Origin: an uncultured Ruminococcus sp.
Lineage (GTDB): Bacteria > Bacillota > Clostridia > Oscillospirales > Ruminococcaceae
NCBI GenBank assembly: GCA_902783005.1
Contig: CACZPI010000002.1
Span: forward strand, 1 to 36,817
Length of the DNA stretch: 36,817 nucleotides
Direction: 5' to 3'
Shown here: in pieces, positions 16,316-24,148 of the stretch
Position numbering within the stretch: position 1 is the stretch's first letter
Layout of the letters: every line of letters starts with the position of its first letter
Translations under genes and position numbers: made by a program
The notes under the pieces: generated by a model
The model's input: only the letters and a program-made list of their open reading frames with translations
Databases searched by the model: none
What the model was told of the DNA's origin: nothing

Positions 16316-17430
16316 AGCGTCTGACTGCCTTTTTCCGCGCACAGCCCGTGCTGGTCATCGCGTTTTTTGCAGCAGCCGTCACCGCATTCCTGATCCCGCC
16401 GGATGCGGCATATCTGGGGTACTGCAACCGCACGGTGCTCATTGAACTGTTTTGCCTGATGGCAGCGGTCGCGGGGCTGCGGGGGGCAGGATTGTTTGAG
16501 CATGCCGCCCGGATGCTGCTCAAAGGCGCCGGGAATATCCGACGGCTCGGACTGATCTTTGTGGTGCTCACCGGTCTTTCGGCCATGCTGGTAACGAATG
16601 ATGTGGCGCTTCTGACCTTCGTGCCGCTCACGCTTGTGGTCTATACCGGCATCCGTGACGAAAAAAGCCGCATTCTGACGATCGTACTCGAAACGGCTGC
16701 CGCCAATCTTGGCAGTATGCTCACCCCGGTCGGAAATCCGCAGAATTTGTTTTTGTATGAGGAATTCCATTTGACTGCACTCGATTTCCTGCGTACCATG
16801 GCGCTGCCCGGCATTCTGGGAGCGCTGTGCCTGTTCGCGCTGCATCTTCTCCTGCCAAAGACCGCCTGCACGGCAGACACGAAAACACCCCCGCCGATCC
16901 CGAAATGGCAGACAGCGGGATTCACGGCGCTCTTTGTTCTGTGTCTGCTGACGGTATTTCATGTCATTCCGGACTGGGCATGTCTGGTCGCAGCGGTTGT
17001 GATTTCACTGACAGTCTCCCCGAAAACGCTTTTACAGGTCGATTACGCGCTGCTTGCGACCTTTGTCTGCTTTTTTGTGTTTGTCGGGAATATCTCCCGC
17101 ATCGAAGCCGTCCGGGAACTGATCTCCGGAATGATGCAGGGCAGGGAATTGCTTGTTTCCGCGCTGCTCTCCCAGGTCATCAGCAATGTCCCCGCTGCGG
17201 TGATGCTTGCCAATTTCACACAGGAGGGGATGCTTCTGCTTCTGGGCGTAGACATCGGCGGATTCGGTACGCTGATCGCCTCGCTTGCAAGTCTCATCTC
17301 CTTCCAGCTCTACCGCAAGGATCCGGCAGCAAAGTCCGGGCGTTTTCTGCTGGTCTTCTCCGTCATCAATTTTACCATGCTTGCGCTGCTGCTCGGGGCA
17401 GAGCTTGTATATCTGCATTTGCTGCACTGA
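16300..17430 (+). CDS. ArsB/NhaD (SLC13-like) family permease
   Basis: The 376-residue protein has about ten or eleven hydrophobic spans arranged as two halves. The first half contains TNDVALLTFVPL and GSMLTPVGNPQNLFLY, the typical ion-transporter-superfamily signature of ArsB/NhaD/citrate permeases; the second half has SNVPAAVMLANF, its counterpart. It probably moves an anion or Na+/H+ across the inner membrane, but the substrate cannot be told. An in-frame ATG at 16312 forms an ATGA overlap with the upstream stop and may be the true start; neither site has a strong Shine-Dalgarno, consistent with coupling. There are no arsenic genes nearby. Confidence 0.8.
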   Translation: MGDLMKRLTAFFRAQPVLVIAFFAAAVTAFLIPPDAAYLGYCNRTVLIELFCLMAAVAGLRGAGLFEHAARMLLKGAGNIRRLGLIFVVLTGLSAMLVTNDVALLTFVPLTLVVYTGIRDEKSRILTIVLETAAANLGSMLTPVGNPQNLFLYEEFHLTALDFLRTMALPGILGALCLFALHLLLPKTACTADTKTPPPIPKWQTAGFTALFVLCLLTVFHVIPDWACLVAAVVISLTVSPKTLLQVDYALLATFVCFFVFVGNISRIEAVRELISGMMQGRELLVSALLSQVISNVPAAVMLANFTQEGMLLLLGVDIGGFGTLIASLASLISFQLYRKDPAAKSGRFLLVFSVINFTMLALLLGAELVYLHLLH

Positions 17431-17442
17431 AAGGAATCCTCT

Positions 17443-18216
17443 ATGTTTCTGTACTATGATATTGGTGTCAATCTTTTTTGCGAACAGTTCCACGATCCGG
17501 AGGCCATTCTGCAAGGCGCTGCCGATGCCGGTGTCGGCTGCATCCTGACCGGCTCGGACATGCCGGAGAATGAAGCGATCGTCCGTTTTCTCCCGGAGCA
17601 TGCGGCATGGGGTACCTGCGGGATCCATCCGCACGGTGCCGACCGGGCGCGGGAGGAGGATTTTACTCGGATCGAAGAGATCGTTTCGACCGTTCCCGGC
17701 ATTGTCGCTGTCGGGGAATGTGGCCTTGATTACAACCGCATGTTTTCGGCAAAGGAAAACCAGCTGTCCTGCCTTGCCCGGCATATTGAAATTGCTGAGC
17801 GCACCGGGATGCCGATGTTTCTGCATGAACGCGATGCGGCCGAGGATTTCGCAAGGAGCTTTGCGGGTCATCCGGAGATCTGCCGCCGTTCTGTTGTGCA
17901 TTGCTTTACCGGTGACCGCCGGACGCTGGAAACCTATCTTGAAATGGGATTTTCCATCGGCATTACCGGATGGATCACGGACAACCGGCGGGCGGATGAA
18001 TTGCGGGATGCCGTGCAGATCCTGCCGCCGGATCGGGTGCTGCTTGAAACAGACTGTCCCTATCTGCGCCCCCGCGGATTCAAGGGGCTGCCGCGCGTGA
18101 ATGTCCCGGAGAATGTGAAATACGTTGCCCAGTCGCTTGCAGGCTATATGGGGATCTCTGAGGAAGCCCTCCTCACCCATGCCCGGGAGAATACCGAGCG
18201 TCTGTTCGGACTGTGA
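17443..18216 (+). CDS. tatD: TatD family metal-dependent hydrolase
   Basis: The 257-residue protein opens with YYDIGVNLFCEQF, close to the start of E. coli TatD, where the HxH of other amidohydrolases is replaced by DIGVN. Metal-ligand boxes follow: GECGLDYNR (Glu), MFLHERDA (His), VVHCFTG (His) and LLETDCPYL (Asp). TatD proteins are Mg-dependent 3'-5' exonucleases linked to DNA repair and RNA or protein quality control, acting in the cytoplasm. The ATG at 17443 lies 12 bases after the permease stop with AAAGGAA nearby, and a strong terminator follows, so it is the last gene of the operon. There is no tatABC here; the name is historical. Confidence 0.88.
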   Translation: MFLYYDIGVNLFCEQFHDPEAILQGAADAGVGCILTGSDMPENEAIVRFLPEHAAWGTCGIHPHGADRAREEDFTRIEEIVSTVPGIVAVGECGLDYNRMFSAKENQLSCLARHIEIAERTGMPMFLHERDAAEDFARSFAGHPEICRRSVVHCFTGDRRTLETYLEMGFSIGITGWITDNRRADELRDAVQILPPDRVLLETDCPYLRPRGFKGLPRVNVPENVKYVAQSLAGYMGISEEALLTHARENTERLFGL

Positions 18217-18219
18217 CAA

Positions 18220-18249
18220 ATGCCCCTGCTTTTCGGGAAGCAGGGGCAT
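18220..18249 (+). terminator. Terminator after tatD
   Basis: A perfect 12-bp stem (18220-18231 with 18238-18249) with a 6-base loop, followed by GCTTTTATTC. It lies between convergent genes but has no good U-run on the minus strand. Confidence 0.88.
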
Positions 18250-18253
18250 GCTT

Positions 18254-18931
18254 TTATTCTTCGGCACCCTTCCGGTGCAGGTAGGCATAGATGCATGGTG
18301 CGGCAATGTCTATCGCAATGACCTCAAACAGCACGATCAGCGTCCACAGCTCTCCTTGCATGCCGCAGGCCAGTGCAATCAGGATCAGACCGGTCATGAG
18401 CAGCCCGGAAATCACCCAGAGCCGACCGGCAAACCGATGCGTTTTCCGCCAGCAGTTCTCATCCTCCAGCGTCCAGCTCAGACGGATTCCCATGGTCTGG
18501 TTCGGCCGGATGACCGGCAGATAGTTGCCCAGCACCACAAATAGTGCGGAGAGAAACAGCGGCAGCAGCCACGAGATCAGAATCGGATCGACCTGGTCAC
18601 CAAGCTGGATTTCCTTTGAGGAGACCGTAATCATCATGATCCAGTGCAGTCCGATTAAATAGAAGTTCACGCATAGCATCGCAATTACGTTGACCTTCTG
18701 GTTTTGGGGATGCTTTCTATGAAGCAGCGGCGTGAATACCAGGAAAATGGGCAGTATTGCAGTAAGCAGATGGATCCATCTCGAACCATATCCGTCGCAA
18801 ACCCAGTTGATGTCAAAATGCGTCGGTACCTGCTCCGGTAGCTGAAGGATAAACAGGATCGAGGCAATCAGATTGATGATGGCAATACCAAGAATAACGG
18901 CAATCCATTTATTGATAGAATCAGTTTTCAT
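18254..18931 (-). CDS. SdpI family membrane protein (immunity-like)
   Basis: From the start at 18931 (after AGGGAGGAA) the protein has 225 residues and about six membrane spans. It combines a DUF1648-like N-terminal part (LPEQVPTHFDINWVCDGYGSRW) with the SdpI tail signature (NYLPVIRPNQTMGIRLSWTLEDENCWRKTHRFAGRLW). In Bacillus subtilis SdpI gives immunity to the SdpC toxin and keeps SdpR at the membrane. The gene overlaps the SdpR-like regulator by 11 bases. No SdpC-like toxin or SdpAB maturation genes are in the window, so it may protect against foreign toxins or serve another envelope role. Confidence 0.85.
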   Translation of the reverse strand: MKTDSINKWIAVILGIAIINLIASILFILQLPEQVPTHFDINWVCDGYGSRWIHLLTAILPIFLVFTPLLHRKHPQNQKVNVIAMLCVNFYLIGLHWIMMITVSSKEIQLGDQVDPILISWLLPLFLSALFVVLGNYLPVIRPNQTMGIRLSWTLEDENCWRKTHRFAGRLWVISGLLMTGLILIALACGMQGELWTLIVLFEVIAIDIAAPCIYAYLHRKGAEE

Positions 18932-19199
18932 TATGTGTTCCTCCCTGTCCGAACAGTCCGGCAATGCCGGCAAGAAATTCCTGAAATACGGTCATATTCA
19001 GGCGATAGGTGATGGTTTGCTTTTCCTTTTCCGAGGTCACAAGCCCGGCCTCCCGCAGAATTTTGAGATGGTGCGAGACCGTGGCACCGGAGACCTCAAA
19101 TTGTGCAGCGATCTCTCCGGCGGTCATGTCCCGGTTTTGCAGCAATTGCAGAATGCTGCGCCGTGTCGGATCCGCCATCGCACCCCAGATGTCCTTCAT
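18921..19199 (-). CDS. ArsR/SdpR family transcriptional repressor
   Basis: The 92-residue winged helix protein runs MADPTRRSILQLL, DMTAGEIAAQFEVSGATVSHHLKILREAGLV and a basic wing (SEKEKQTITYRL), the standard ArsR layout, and matches SdpR in size and gene order. It lacks the CxC metal motif of arsenic sensors. In the B. subtilis pair SdpR represses its own operon until SdpI, occupied by toxin, captures it. Inverted copies of TCTAAATAC in the promoter region are likely its sites. The ATG at 19199 follows AAAGGGG. Confidence 0.88.
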   Translation of the reverse strand: MKDIWGAMADPTRRSILQLLQNRDMTAGEIAAQFEVSGATVSHHLKILREAGLVTSEKEKQTITYRLNMTVFQEFLAGIAGLFGQGGTHNEN

Positions 19200-19229
19200 G
19201 CATCACACCCCTTTGCAGAATCATGCAAT

Positions 19230-19295
19230 GTATTTAGAAGCTCATCTAAATACAAATTCAAGTAAAAGACGGCATTTCGATATCCGTCTAAATAC
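19230..19295 (-). promoter_or_regulatory. Candidate SdpR-like operators
   Basis: GTATTTAGA (19230-19238) and TCTAAATAC (19245-19253) form a perfect 9-bp inverted repeat with a 6-base spacer. A third copy of TCTAAATAC lies at 19287-19295, touching the -10 box. The palindrome would be in the leader and the single copy at the transcription start, good positions for autorepression. Confidence 0.75.
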
Positions 19296-19324
19296 AGTAT
19301 AGCACATCCGCCGCAGTTTGTCAA
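19296..19324 (-). promoter_or_regulatory. Promoter of the sdpR-sdpI-like operon
   Basis: On the minus strand TTGACA (19324-19319) and TATACT (19301-19296) are 17 bp apart with TGC before the -10. A candidate operator half-site begins directly downstream. Confidence 0.88.
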
Positions 19325-19355
19325 TAGGATCCGCATGAATATTTTACAGTGGTGA

Positions 19356-19384
19356 TTGACACGGACTGGATTCTGTGGTATAAT
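19356..19384 (+). promoter_or_regulatory. Promoter of the alpha/beta hydrolase gene
   Basis: TTGACA and TATAAT are separated by 17 bp with TGG before the -10. It is divergent from the SdpR-like promoter with the two -35 boxes about 31 bp apart, and has no copy of the operator. Confidence 0.9.
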
Positions 19385-19437
19385 TGATATGTAAACTATC
19401 ATCCCCTGAATTGAACTCATACACGGAGGAAGAACAG

Positions 19438-20370
19438 ATGAAACAGACCTTTTATTATCCCTCGCAGGATGGCAAAACCCGCATCCATGCCATGGTCTGG
19501 CTTCCGGAAGGGAAGCCGCGTGCGGTGCTGCAGATCTGCCACGGCATGTGTGAATATATCGGACGCTATGACGAATTCGCAAGGTTCCTGAATGCAAACG
19601 GATTTGTCGTGGTCGGCAACGATCATCTCGGCCACGGCGCCTCGGTCGTGAGCGAGGACATGCACGGCTACTTTGCGAAGGAAAACGGAAATTTCTGCCT
19701 TCTCAAGGATGTTCACCGGCTGCGCAGGATCATTGAGCAGCGCTTCCCGGGACTGCCGTATTTCTGGCTTGGTCACAGCATGGGTTCCTTCCTGACGCGG
19801 CAGTATCTTGCATACTGCGGGAAGGGCCTTGCGGGGGCGGTCATTATGGGCACCGGCAGCCAGCCCGCGCTGTCGCTGTATACCGTGAAATGGATCTGCC
19901 GGAGACTTGCCTCTGTGCATGGCTGGAAGTATTGCAGCAGACTTGTGGATTTTCTGACCTTTGGCAGTTATAATGCCCGCTTACAGCCGGCGCGTACCCT
20001 CAATGACTGGCTGACGAAGGAGGAAGCCGTAGTGGACGCCTATATCCGGGATCCGTGGTGTACCTTCCGCTTTACACTCAATGCTTATTACAATATGTTC
20101 AGCAGCATTGAGGATGCACAGAATCCCGAAACTGTCGCCCACATCCCGAAGCACCTTCCGATGCTGCTGGTTTCCGGTTCGGAGGATCCGGTCGGGCAAT
20201 ACGGCACCGGTGTCAAGCAGGCATACCGGAGTTATTTGTATGCAGGGCTTCGCAATGTGGAAATGAAGCTGTACCCGGGCGACCGGCATGAGATCCTCAA
20301 TGAGACCGACCGTGAGGTCGTGTATGTGGATCTGCTTGACTGGCTACATCTGTATCTGCCGGAGGAGTGA
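19438..20370 (+). CDS. Alpha/beta hydrolase, monoacylglycerol lipase / lysophospholipase-like
   Basis: From the ATG at 19438 (after CGGAGGAAG) the protein has 310 residues and no signal peptide. The oxyanion box CHGMCEY, the NDHLGHGAS loop, the nucleophile elbow GHSMGS (Ser114), the acid in SGSEDPVG (Asp250) and His284 in DRHEIL fit the serine aminopeptidase S33 / lysophospholipase (PldB, monoglyceride lipase) group. It probably hydrolyses fatty-acyl esters in the cytoplasm. A lid-like segment lies at about 140-215. The exact substrate is unknown. It is monocistronic, ending at a shared terminator. Confidence 0.85.
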   Translation: MKQTFYYPSQDGKTRIHAMVWLPEGKPRAVLQICHGMCEYIGRYDEFARFLNANGFVVVGNDHLGHGASVVSEDMHGYFAKENGNFCLLKDVHRLRRIIEQRFPGLPYFWLGHSMGSFLTRQYLAYCGKGLAGAVIMGTGSQPALSLYTVKWICRRLASVHGWKYCSRLVDFLTFGSYNARLQPARTLNDWLTKEEAVVDAYIRDPWCTFRFTLNAYYNMFSSIEDAQNPETVAHIPKHLPMLLVSGSEDPVGQYGTGVKQAYRSYLYAGLRNVEMKLYPGDRHEILNETDREVVYVDLLDWLHLYLPEE

Positions 20371-20392
20371 CGACATTCTCCCACATAAAACT

Positions 20393-20422
20393 AACTGCTC
20401 CGGGTTTCCGGAGCAGTTTTTT
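20393..20422. terminator. Terminator between convergent hydrolase and glycosyltransferase genes
   Basis: An 11-bp stem (20393-20403 with 20408-20418) closed by GTTT and followed by TTTT on the plus strand; on the minus strand TAGTTTTA follows. It can serve both genes. Confidence 0.88.
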
Positions 20423-21402
20423 CAGGATCCAGTCTGGTGTTCCGGATCTTCGTGAAGATCCTCGGCAATGATGTACCGCGGGCGATGCTTGACCTCGGCA
20501 TAGATCTTACCGACATATTCTCCAACAATGCCCATGCACAGAAGCTGCATCCCGCCGATCAGCCAGATGGAGCAGACGGTGCTTGACCAGCCGGGCACGG
20601 TGTTGCCCATGAATTTATTGACAAACGCCCAGATGAAAGCGATCAGGCTGACATGCACCATGAGAAAGCCCAGGCTGATGATGAGCTTGAGAGGCTTGAC
20701 ACTGAAGGAGGTAATGCCCTCTGCCGCAAAACGAACCATTTTGCGCAGGGGGTATTTGCTTTCTCCGGCCATGCGTTCCTTGCGCTGATAGGAAACGGTC
20801 GTGCTCTGAAATCCGATGGTGGGCACCAGACCGCGCAGGAACAGATTGACCTCGTGATATTCTGCAAGCTCTGTGAGCACCCGCCGGCTCATCAGCCGGA
20901 AATCCGCATGGTCATAGACGATCTCCGTGCCCATGCCCTGCATCAGGCGGTAAAAGAGCCTTGCCGACATCCGTTTGAACAGCGTGTCGGTTTTCCGGCT
21001 GGAACGGACTCCATAGACGATCTCGTTCCCAGCATAGTACGCATCGATCATCCGGTCGATCGCATCAATGTCATCCTGTAGATCCGCGTCCATGCTGATT
21101 GCAATATCGCAGCGGTCTTTTGCGGCCATCAGCCCTGCAAGCAGCGCATTCTGATGCCCGGCATTATGCGCCAGACACAGTCCGTCGAATACCTTCGGAT
21201 TGTCCCGGTGCAGCGCACAGATCTGCTCCCATGTTCTGTCAGAGGAACCGTCATTGACGAAGAGGATCCGGCTCTCCGCCGCAATCATTCCGCGTGCAAG
21301 CAGGCTTTGCAGCTTTCCGGATGTCTGTCTGGCTGTTTCAGGCAGCGCTTCTTCCTCCTGATAGCAGGGAATCACCAGATATAAAACCGCCGGTTTTTCC
21401 AT
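20422..21402 (-). CDS. GT2 family glycosyltransferase with C-terminal membrane spans (GtrB/DPM1-like)
   Basis: The start at 21402 follows AGAGGAGG and gives 326 residues. The GT-A catalytic domain (about 1-230) shows VIPCYQEEEALPET, FVNDGSSDRTW, ISMDADLQDD and the HNAGHQNALLAG loop. Two spans follow (about 237-262 and 272-297). This layout matches enzymes that transfer a sugar to undecaprenyl or dolichyl phosphate at the cytoplasmic face (GtrB, DPM synthase, PglC-unrelated GT2). The lipid-linked sugar may be used for wall polymer or protein glycosylation. No flippase or polymer genes are adjacent. Confidence 0.88.
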   Translation of the reverse strand: MEKPAVLYLVIPCYQEEEALPETARQTSGKLQSLLARGMIAAESRILFVNDGSSDRTWEQICALHRDNPKVFDGLCLAHNAGHQNALLAGLMAAKDRCDIAISMDADLQDDIDAIDRMIDAYYAGNEIVYGVRSSRKTDTLFKRMSARLFYRLMQGMGTEIVYDHADFRLMSRRVLTELAEYHEVNLFLRGLVPTIGFQSTTVSYQRKERMAGESKYPLRKMVRFAAEGITSFSVKPLKLIISLGFLMVHVSLIAFIWAFVNKFMGNTVPGWSSTVCSIWLIGGMQLLCMGIVGEYVGKIYAEVKHRPRYIIAEDLHEDPEHQTGS

Positions 21403-21440
21403 GTCTGCACCTCCTCTCTCTAAAGGCTGTGATACCATAA

Positions 21441-21465
21441 CCCTCCCCGGACGAACCGGGGAGGG
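21441..21465 (-). terminator. Stem-loop after glutamine synthetase
   Basis: CCCTCCCCGG and CCGGGGAGGG form a perfect 10-bp GC-rich stem around ACGAA, just after the glnN stop on the minus strand. The bases that follow (TTATGG) are only weakly U-rich. It also precedes the glycosyltransferase ribosome site by about 30 bases. Confidence 0.65.
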
Positions 21466-21472
21466 AATGGGA

Positions 21473-23566
21473 TCATACATTATAGATCATTTCGGAATAG
21501 GTCGGGATCGGCCACAGGCTGCGCGGCATGATCCGTTCGATCGTATCAGAGATCGTGCGCATCCGCTCCATGCCGTCAAGGACATGATCGTGGAAGAACT
21601 TGGCCTGATCGTAGATCCCTTCGATCTCGCAGGCCTTGTTGACCTGACCCTCAAGCTCGTTGGCTGCAATATAGAAGGCGTCGGCAAGGTCGGAGAGCTT
21701 TCTGGCAAGCTCCTCCTCCGCCAGGGATGTAATGCCGATCTGCTTCTTGGTGGCCAGTCCGCCACAGAGCGTGCGGACATAATCCATCGTTGCCGGAAGC
21801 AGCTGGGTGCGTACCATTTCGATCATGGTTCTTGCCTCAATGCGCAGGGTCTTGGAATACTTCTCCAGGTGGATCTCACATCTTGCCTTGACCTCATCCG
21901 GGGTGAAGACGCCGAACTTGCCCAGCAGCTTGACATTCTTTTCATCCGTATAATGCGGCATGCAGTCCACTGTAGACGGATAATTCGGCAGACCGCGGCG
22001 AGCAGCCTCGTGGATCCATTCCTCGGAATAGCCGTCGCCGTTGAAGATGATGCGGCGGTGTTCCTGCAGAACAGATTTGAGGAGCTTCTTGACTTCCTTC
22101 TCGAATCCCTCGGTACCGGCGAACGGTTCCAGACGCTCGGTAAACCAGCTCAGCTCCTCTGCAACGATGGTATTGAGCAGGAAGTTCGGGCAGGCGATGT
22201 TATCGGACGAACCGACCATACGGAATTCAAATCGGTTGCCGGTGAAGGCGAAAGGAGAGGTGCGGTTGCGGTCAGTGGAATCCTTCGGGAAGGAGGGGAG
22301 TGCATTGACACCGATCTCGAATGCCTGCGTCTGTGTGCGGAATACGGTATCCTCCTCAATGGCCTTGAGCACCGCATCAAGCTCCTCACCGAGGAACATC
22401 GAAATGATGGCCGGCGGTGCTTCATCGGCGCCGAGACGATGGTCATTTCCGGCAGAAGCGGCCGACAGACGCATCAGATCCGCATGCTCATCCACTCCCT
22501 TGATGAGGGCGCAGAGAATGGTCAGGAATTGCAGGTTTTCCATCGGGGTGTCACCGGGATCAAGCAGGTTTTGTCCGTCATTGGTGGACATTGACCAGTT
22601 GTTGTGCTTGCCGGAACCGTTGACGCCTTCAAACGGCTTTTCATGCAGCAGGCAGACCAGACCGTGACGAAGCGCAACCTTTTCCATGACCTCCATGGCC
22701 AGCTCATTCTGGTCAGTGCCAAGGTTGGTTGTCGTGAAGATCGGCGCCATTTCATGCTGTGCCGGGGCAACCTCGTTGTGCTTGGTCTTGGAATAAATAC
22801 CCAGCTTCCAGAGCTCCTCATCCAGATCAGCCATGTAGGCAGCGATGCGCGGACGAAGGTTGGCAAAATACTGGTCGTCAAGCTCCTGTCCCTTGGGAGG
22901 CTTTGCACCGAACAGGGTGCGTCCGGTGAGGATCAGATCCTCGCGCTGATCCCACATGCCCTTGTCAATCAGGAAGTATTCCTGCTCGGCGCCGACGGTT
23001 GTGGTAACGCGGGTAACATCCTCGTTGCCGAAGATCTTCAGGAAGCGGACAGCGGTCTTGCTCAGTGCTTCCATGGAACGCAGGAGCGGGGTCTTCTTGT
23101 CAAGCACCTCGCCGGTATAGGAAACAAATACTGTCGGGATGTACAGGCTGCCGCCCTTCACGAAGCAGTAGGAAGTCGGATCCCATGCGGTATAGCCGCG
23201 GGCGGAGCTGGTTCTGCGCAGACCGCCGGAAGGGAAGGAGGAGGCATCCGGCTCGCCCTTGACAAGCGCCTTGCCGGAGAATTCCATGATGGCCATGCCG
23301 TTGGGAGTCGGATTGATAAAGGAATCATGCTTTTCCGCAGTGGAACCGGTCATCGGCTGGAACCAGTGCGTATAATGGGTAGCACCCTTTTCAAGTGCCC
23401 ATTCCTTCATGGCATTTGCCACGAAGTCAGCGGTGATCATATCGAGCGGTTCGCTGAAATTGATCGTGCGCATGAGCTTCTTGTAGATATTCTTGGGCAG
23501 TCTGGACTTCATGACTTCATCATTGAAGACATTGCATGCGAAAATTTCAGGGACATTCTGTGTCAT
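21473..23566 (-). CDS. glnN: Type III glutamine synthetase
   Basis: The start at 23566 follows AGGAGGAG; the 697-residue length is right for GSIII and too long for GSI (about 440). It contains the GSIII N-terminal region (FNDEVMKSRLPKNIYKKL), an HWFQPMTG box, VGAEQEYFLID (glutamate/metal site), NEVAPAQHEMAPIF, EKPFEGVNGSGKHNNWS (ATP/ammonium region) and NRTSPFAFTGNRFEFRMVGS. The enzyme makes glutamine from glutamate, ammonium and ATP in the cytoplasm. It stands alone, with a consensus promoter; no PII or GlnR box is apparent, so nitrogen control is not visible here. GSIII is common in Ruminococcus and Bacteroides. Confidence 0.95.
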   Translation of the reverse strand: MTQNVPEIFACNVFNDEVMKSRLPKNIYKKLMRTINFSEPLDMITADFVANAMKEWALEKGATHYTHWFQPMTGSTAEKHDSFINPTPNGMAIMEFSGKALVKGEPDASSFPSGGLRRTSSARGYTAWDPTSYCFVKGGSLYIPTVFVSYTGEVLDKKTPLLRSMEALSKTAVRFLKIFGNEDVTRVTTTVGAEQEYFLIDKGMWDQREDLILTGRTLFGAKPPKGQELDDQYFANLRPRIAAYMADLDEELWKLGIYSKTKHNEVAPAQHEMAPIFTTTNLGTDQNELAMEVMEKVALRHGLVCLLHEKPFEGVNGSGKHNNWSMSTNDGQNLLDPGDTPMENLQFLTILCALIKGVDEHADLMRLSAASAGNDHRLGADEAPPAIISMFLGEELDAVLKAIEEDTVFRTQTQAFEIGVNALPSFPKDSTDRNRTSPFAFTGNRFEFRMVGSSDNIACPNFLLNTIVAEELSWFTERLEPFAGTEGFEKEVKKLLKSVLQEHRRIIFNGDGYSEEWIHEAARRGLPNYPSTVDCMPHYTDEKNVKLLGKFGVFTPDEVKARCEIHLEKYSKTLRIEARTMIEMVRTQLLPATMDYVRTLCGGLATKKQIGITSLAEEELARKLSDLADAFYIAANELEGQVNKACEIEGIYDQAKFFHDHVLDGMERMRTISDTIERIMPRSLWPIPTYSEMIYNV

Positions 23567-23630
23567 AGAGACTCCTCCTGTTTCGTTCGGTTGAATCATG
23601 GAGCGCAGTCAGCACATCCATACTTTTACC

Positions 23631-23659
23631 ATTATAGCATATTCCTGCAAATTTGTCAA
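23631..23659 (-). promoter_or_regulatory. glnN promoter
   Basis: On the minus strand TTGACA (23659-23654) and TATAAT (23636-23631) are 17 bp apart with TGC before the -10. The leader is about 60 bases. Confidence 0.9.
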
Positions 23660-23706
23660 CGAAAATCCACGCATGCAGCACGCTTCAAGGAAAAACAAAA
23701 AAACCC

Positions 23707-23735
23707 TTGACAAGTCCGGAAAAATGTTGTATAAT
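23707..23735 (+). promoter_or_regulatory. Promoter of the T-box leuA transcript
   Basis: TTGACA and TATAAT are separated by 17 bp. It is divergent from the glnN promoter and starts a leader of about 400 bases. Confidence 0.9.
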
Positions 23736-23741
23736 GTGTGT

Positions 23742-24090
23742 ATACTTCATAAATGCAATGAAGGGAACAAAGACGCAGCACACCGTCTACAGAGAGCGGC
23801 CGGATCATTTGATCATGCTGAAAGACCGCGTCGGAGCTGTGGGATAACTCCTCCCCGAGCAGATGCCCGAAATTCGTATTTTCCGGATATTAGGCGCATA
23901 CGGGTTCTCCCGTTACAGAGAAATGGATTCCGGATTATTCCGGGATGCAGCAGAGTGGGTGTGGATCCGGGCATGCTGTTTGCCTGTATCACATCAAAAA
24001 GAGTGGTACCGCGGAGTATTAGCTTCGTCTCTTTTATGTACTATATCAGACCGGAACACTGGAAGATATAGCCGCATAAAAGATTTTTTT
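23742..24090 (+). promoter_or_regulatory. T-box riboswitch (leucine) upstream of leuA
   Basis: The 413-base stretch between promoter and leuA holds the T-box core AGAGTGGTACCGCGG (24000-24014), an apical stem I region with AGAGAGCGG (23791-23799) closed by CCGC (23826-23829), and a terminator. The base after TGG is T, which pairs with an A discriminator as in tRNA-Leu. CTC, a Leu codon usual for leucine T-boxes, lies at 23848-23850 on the 3' side of stem I and is the likely specifier. Uncharged tRNA-Leu would stabilise the antiterminator (AAAAGAG near 23996-24002 with CTCTTTT near 24029-24035) and allow leuA transcription when leucine is short. The specifier placement is tentative. Confidence 0.9.
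24030..24090 (+). terminator. Conditional terminator of the leuA T-box
   Basis: TCTTTTATG (24030-24038) pairs with CATAAAAGA (24075-24083) and CTATATC (24041-24047) with GATATAG (24065-24071), followed by seven Ts (24084-24090). The 5' arm overlaps the antiterminator arm, so the two structures exclude each other. A smaller hairpin (24074-24081 with 24087-24094) also ends in five Ts. Confidence 0.85.
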
Positions 24091-24148
24091 ATGCTTTTTG
24101 CGTGCTTGACCGAGTGATCCGGCACAGTTCAGGAAAGGCGGTATATCT

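Noticed and set aside
17443..18216. Twin-arginine translocation locus suggested by tatD
   Set aside because: TatD is a nuclease not needed for Tat export, and no tatA, tatB or tatC is present.
21401..22594. Long plus-strand frame opposite glutamine synthetase
   Set aside because: It is antisense to a clear glnN, has no ribosome site, and has the composition of a shadow frame.
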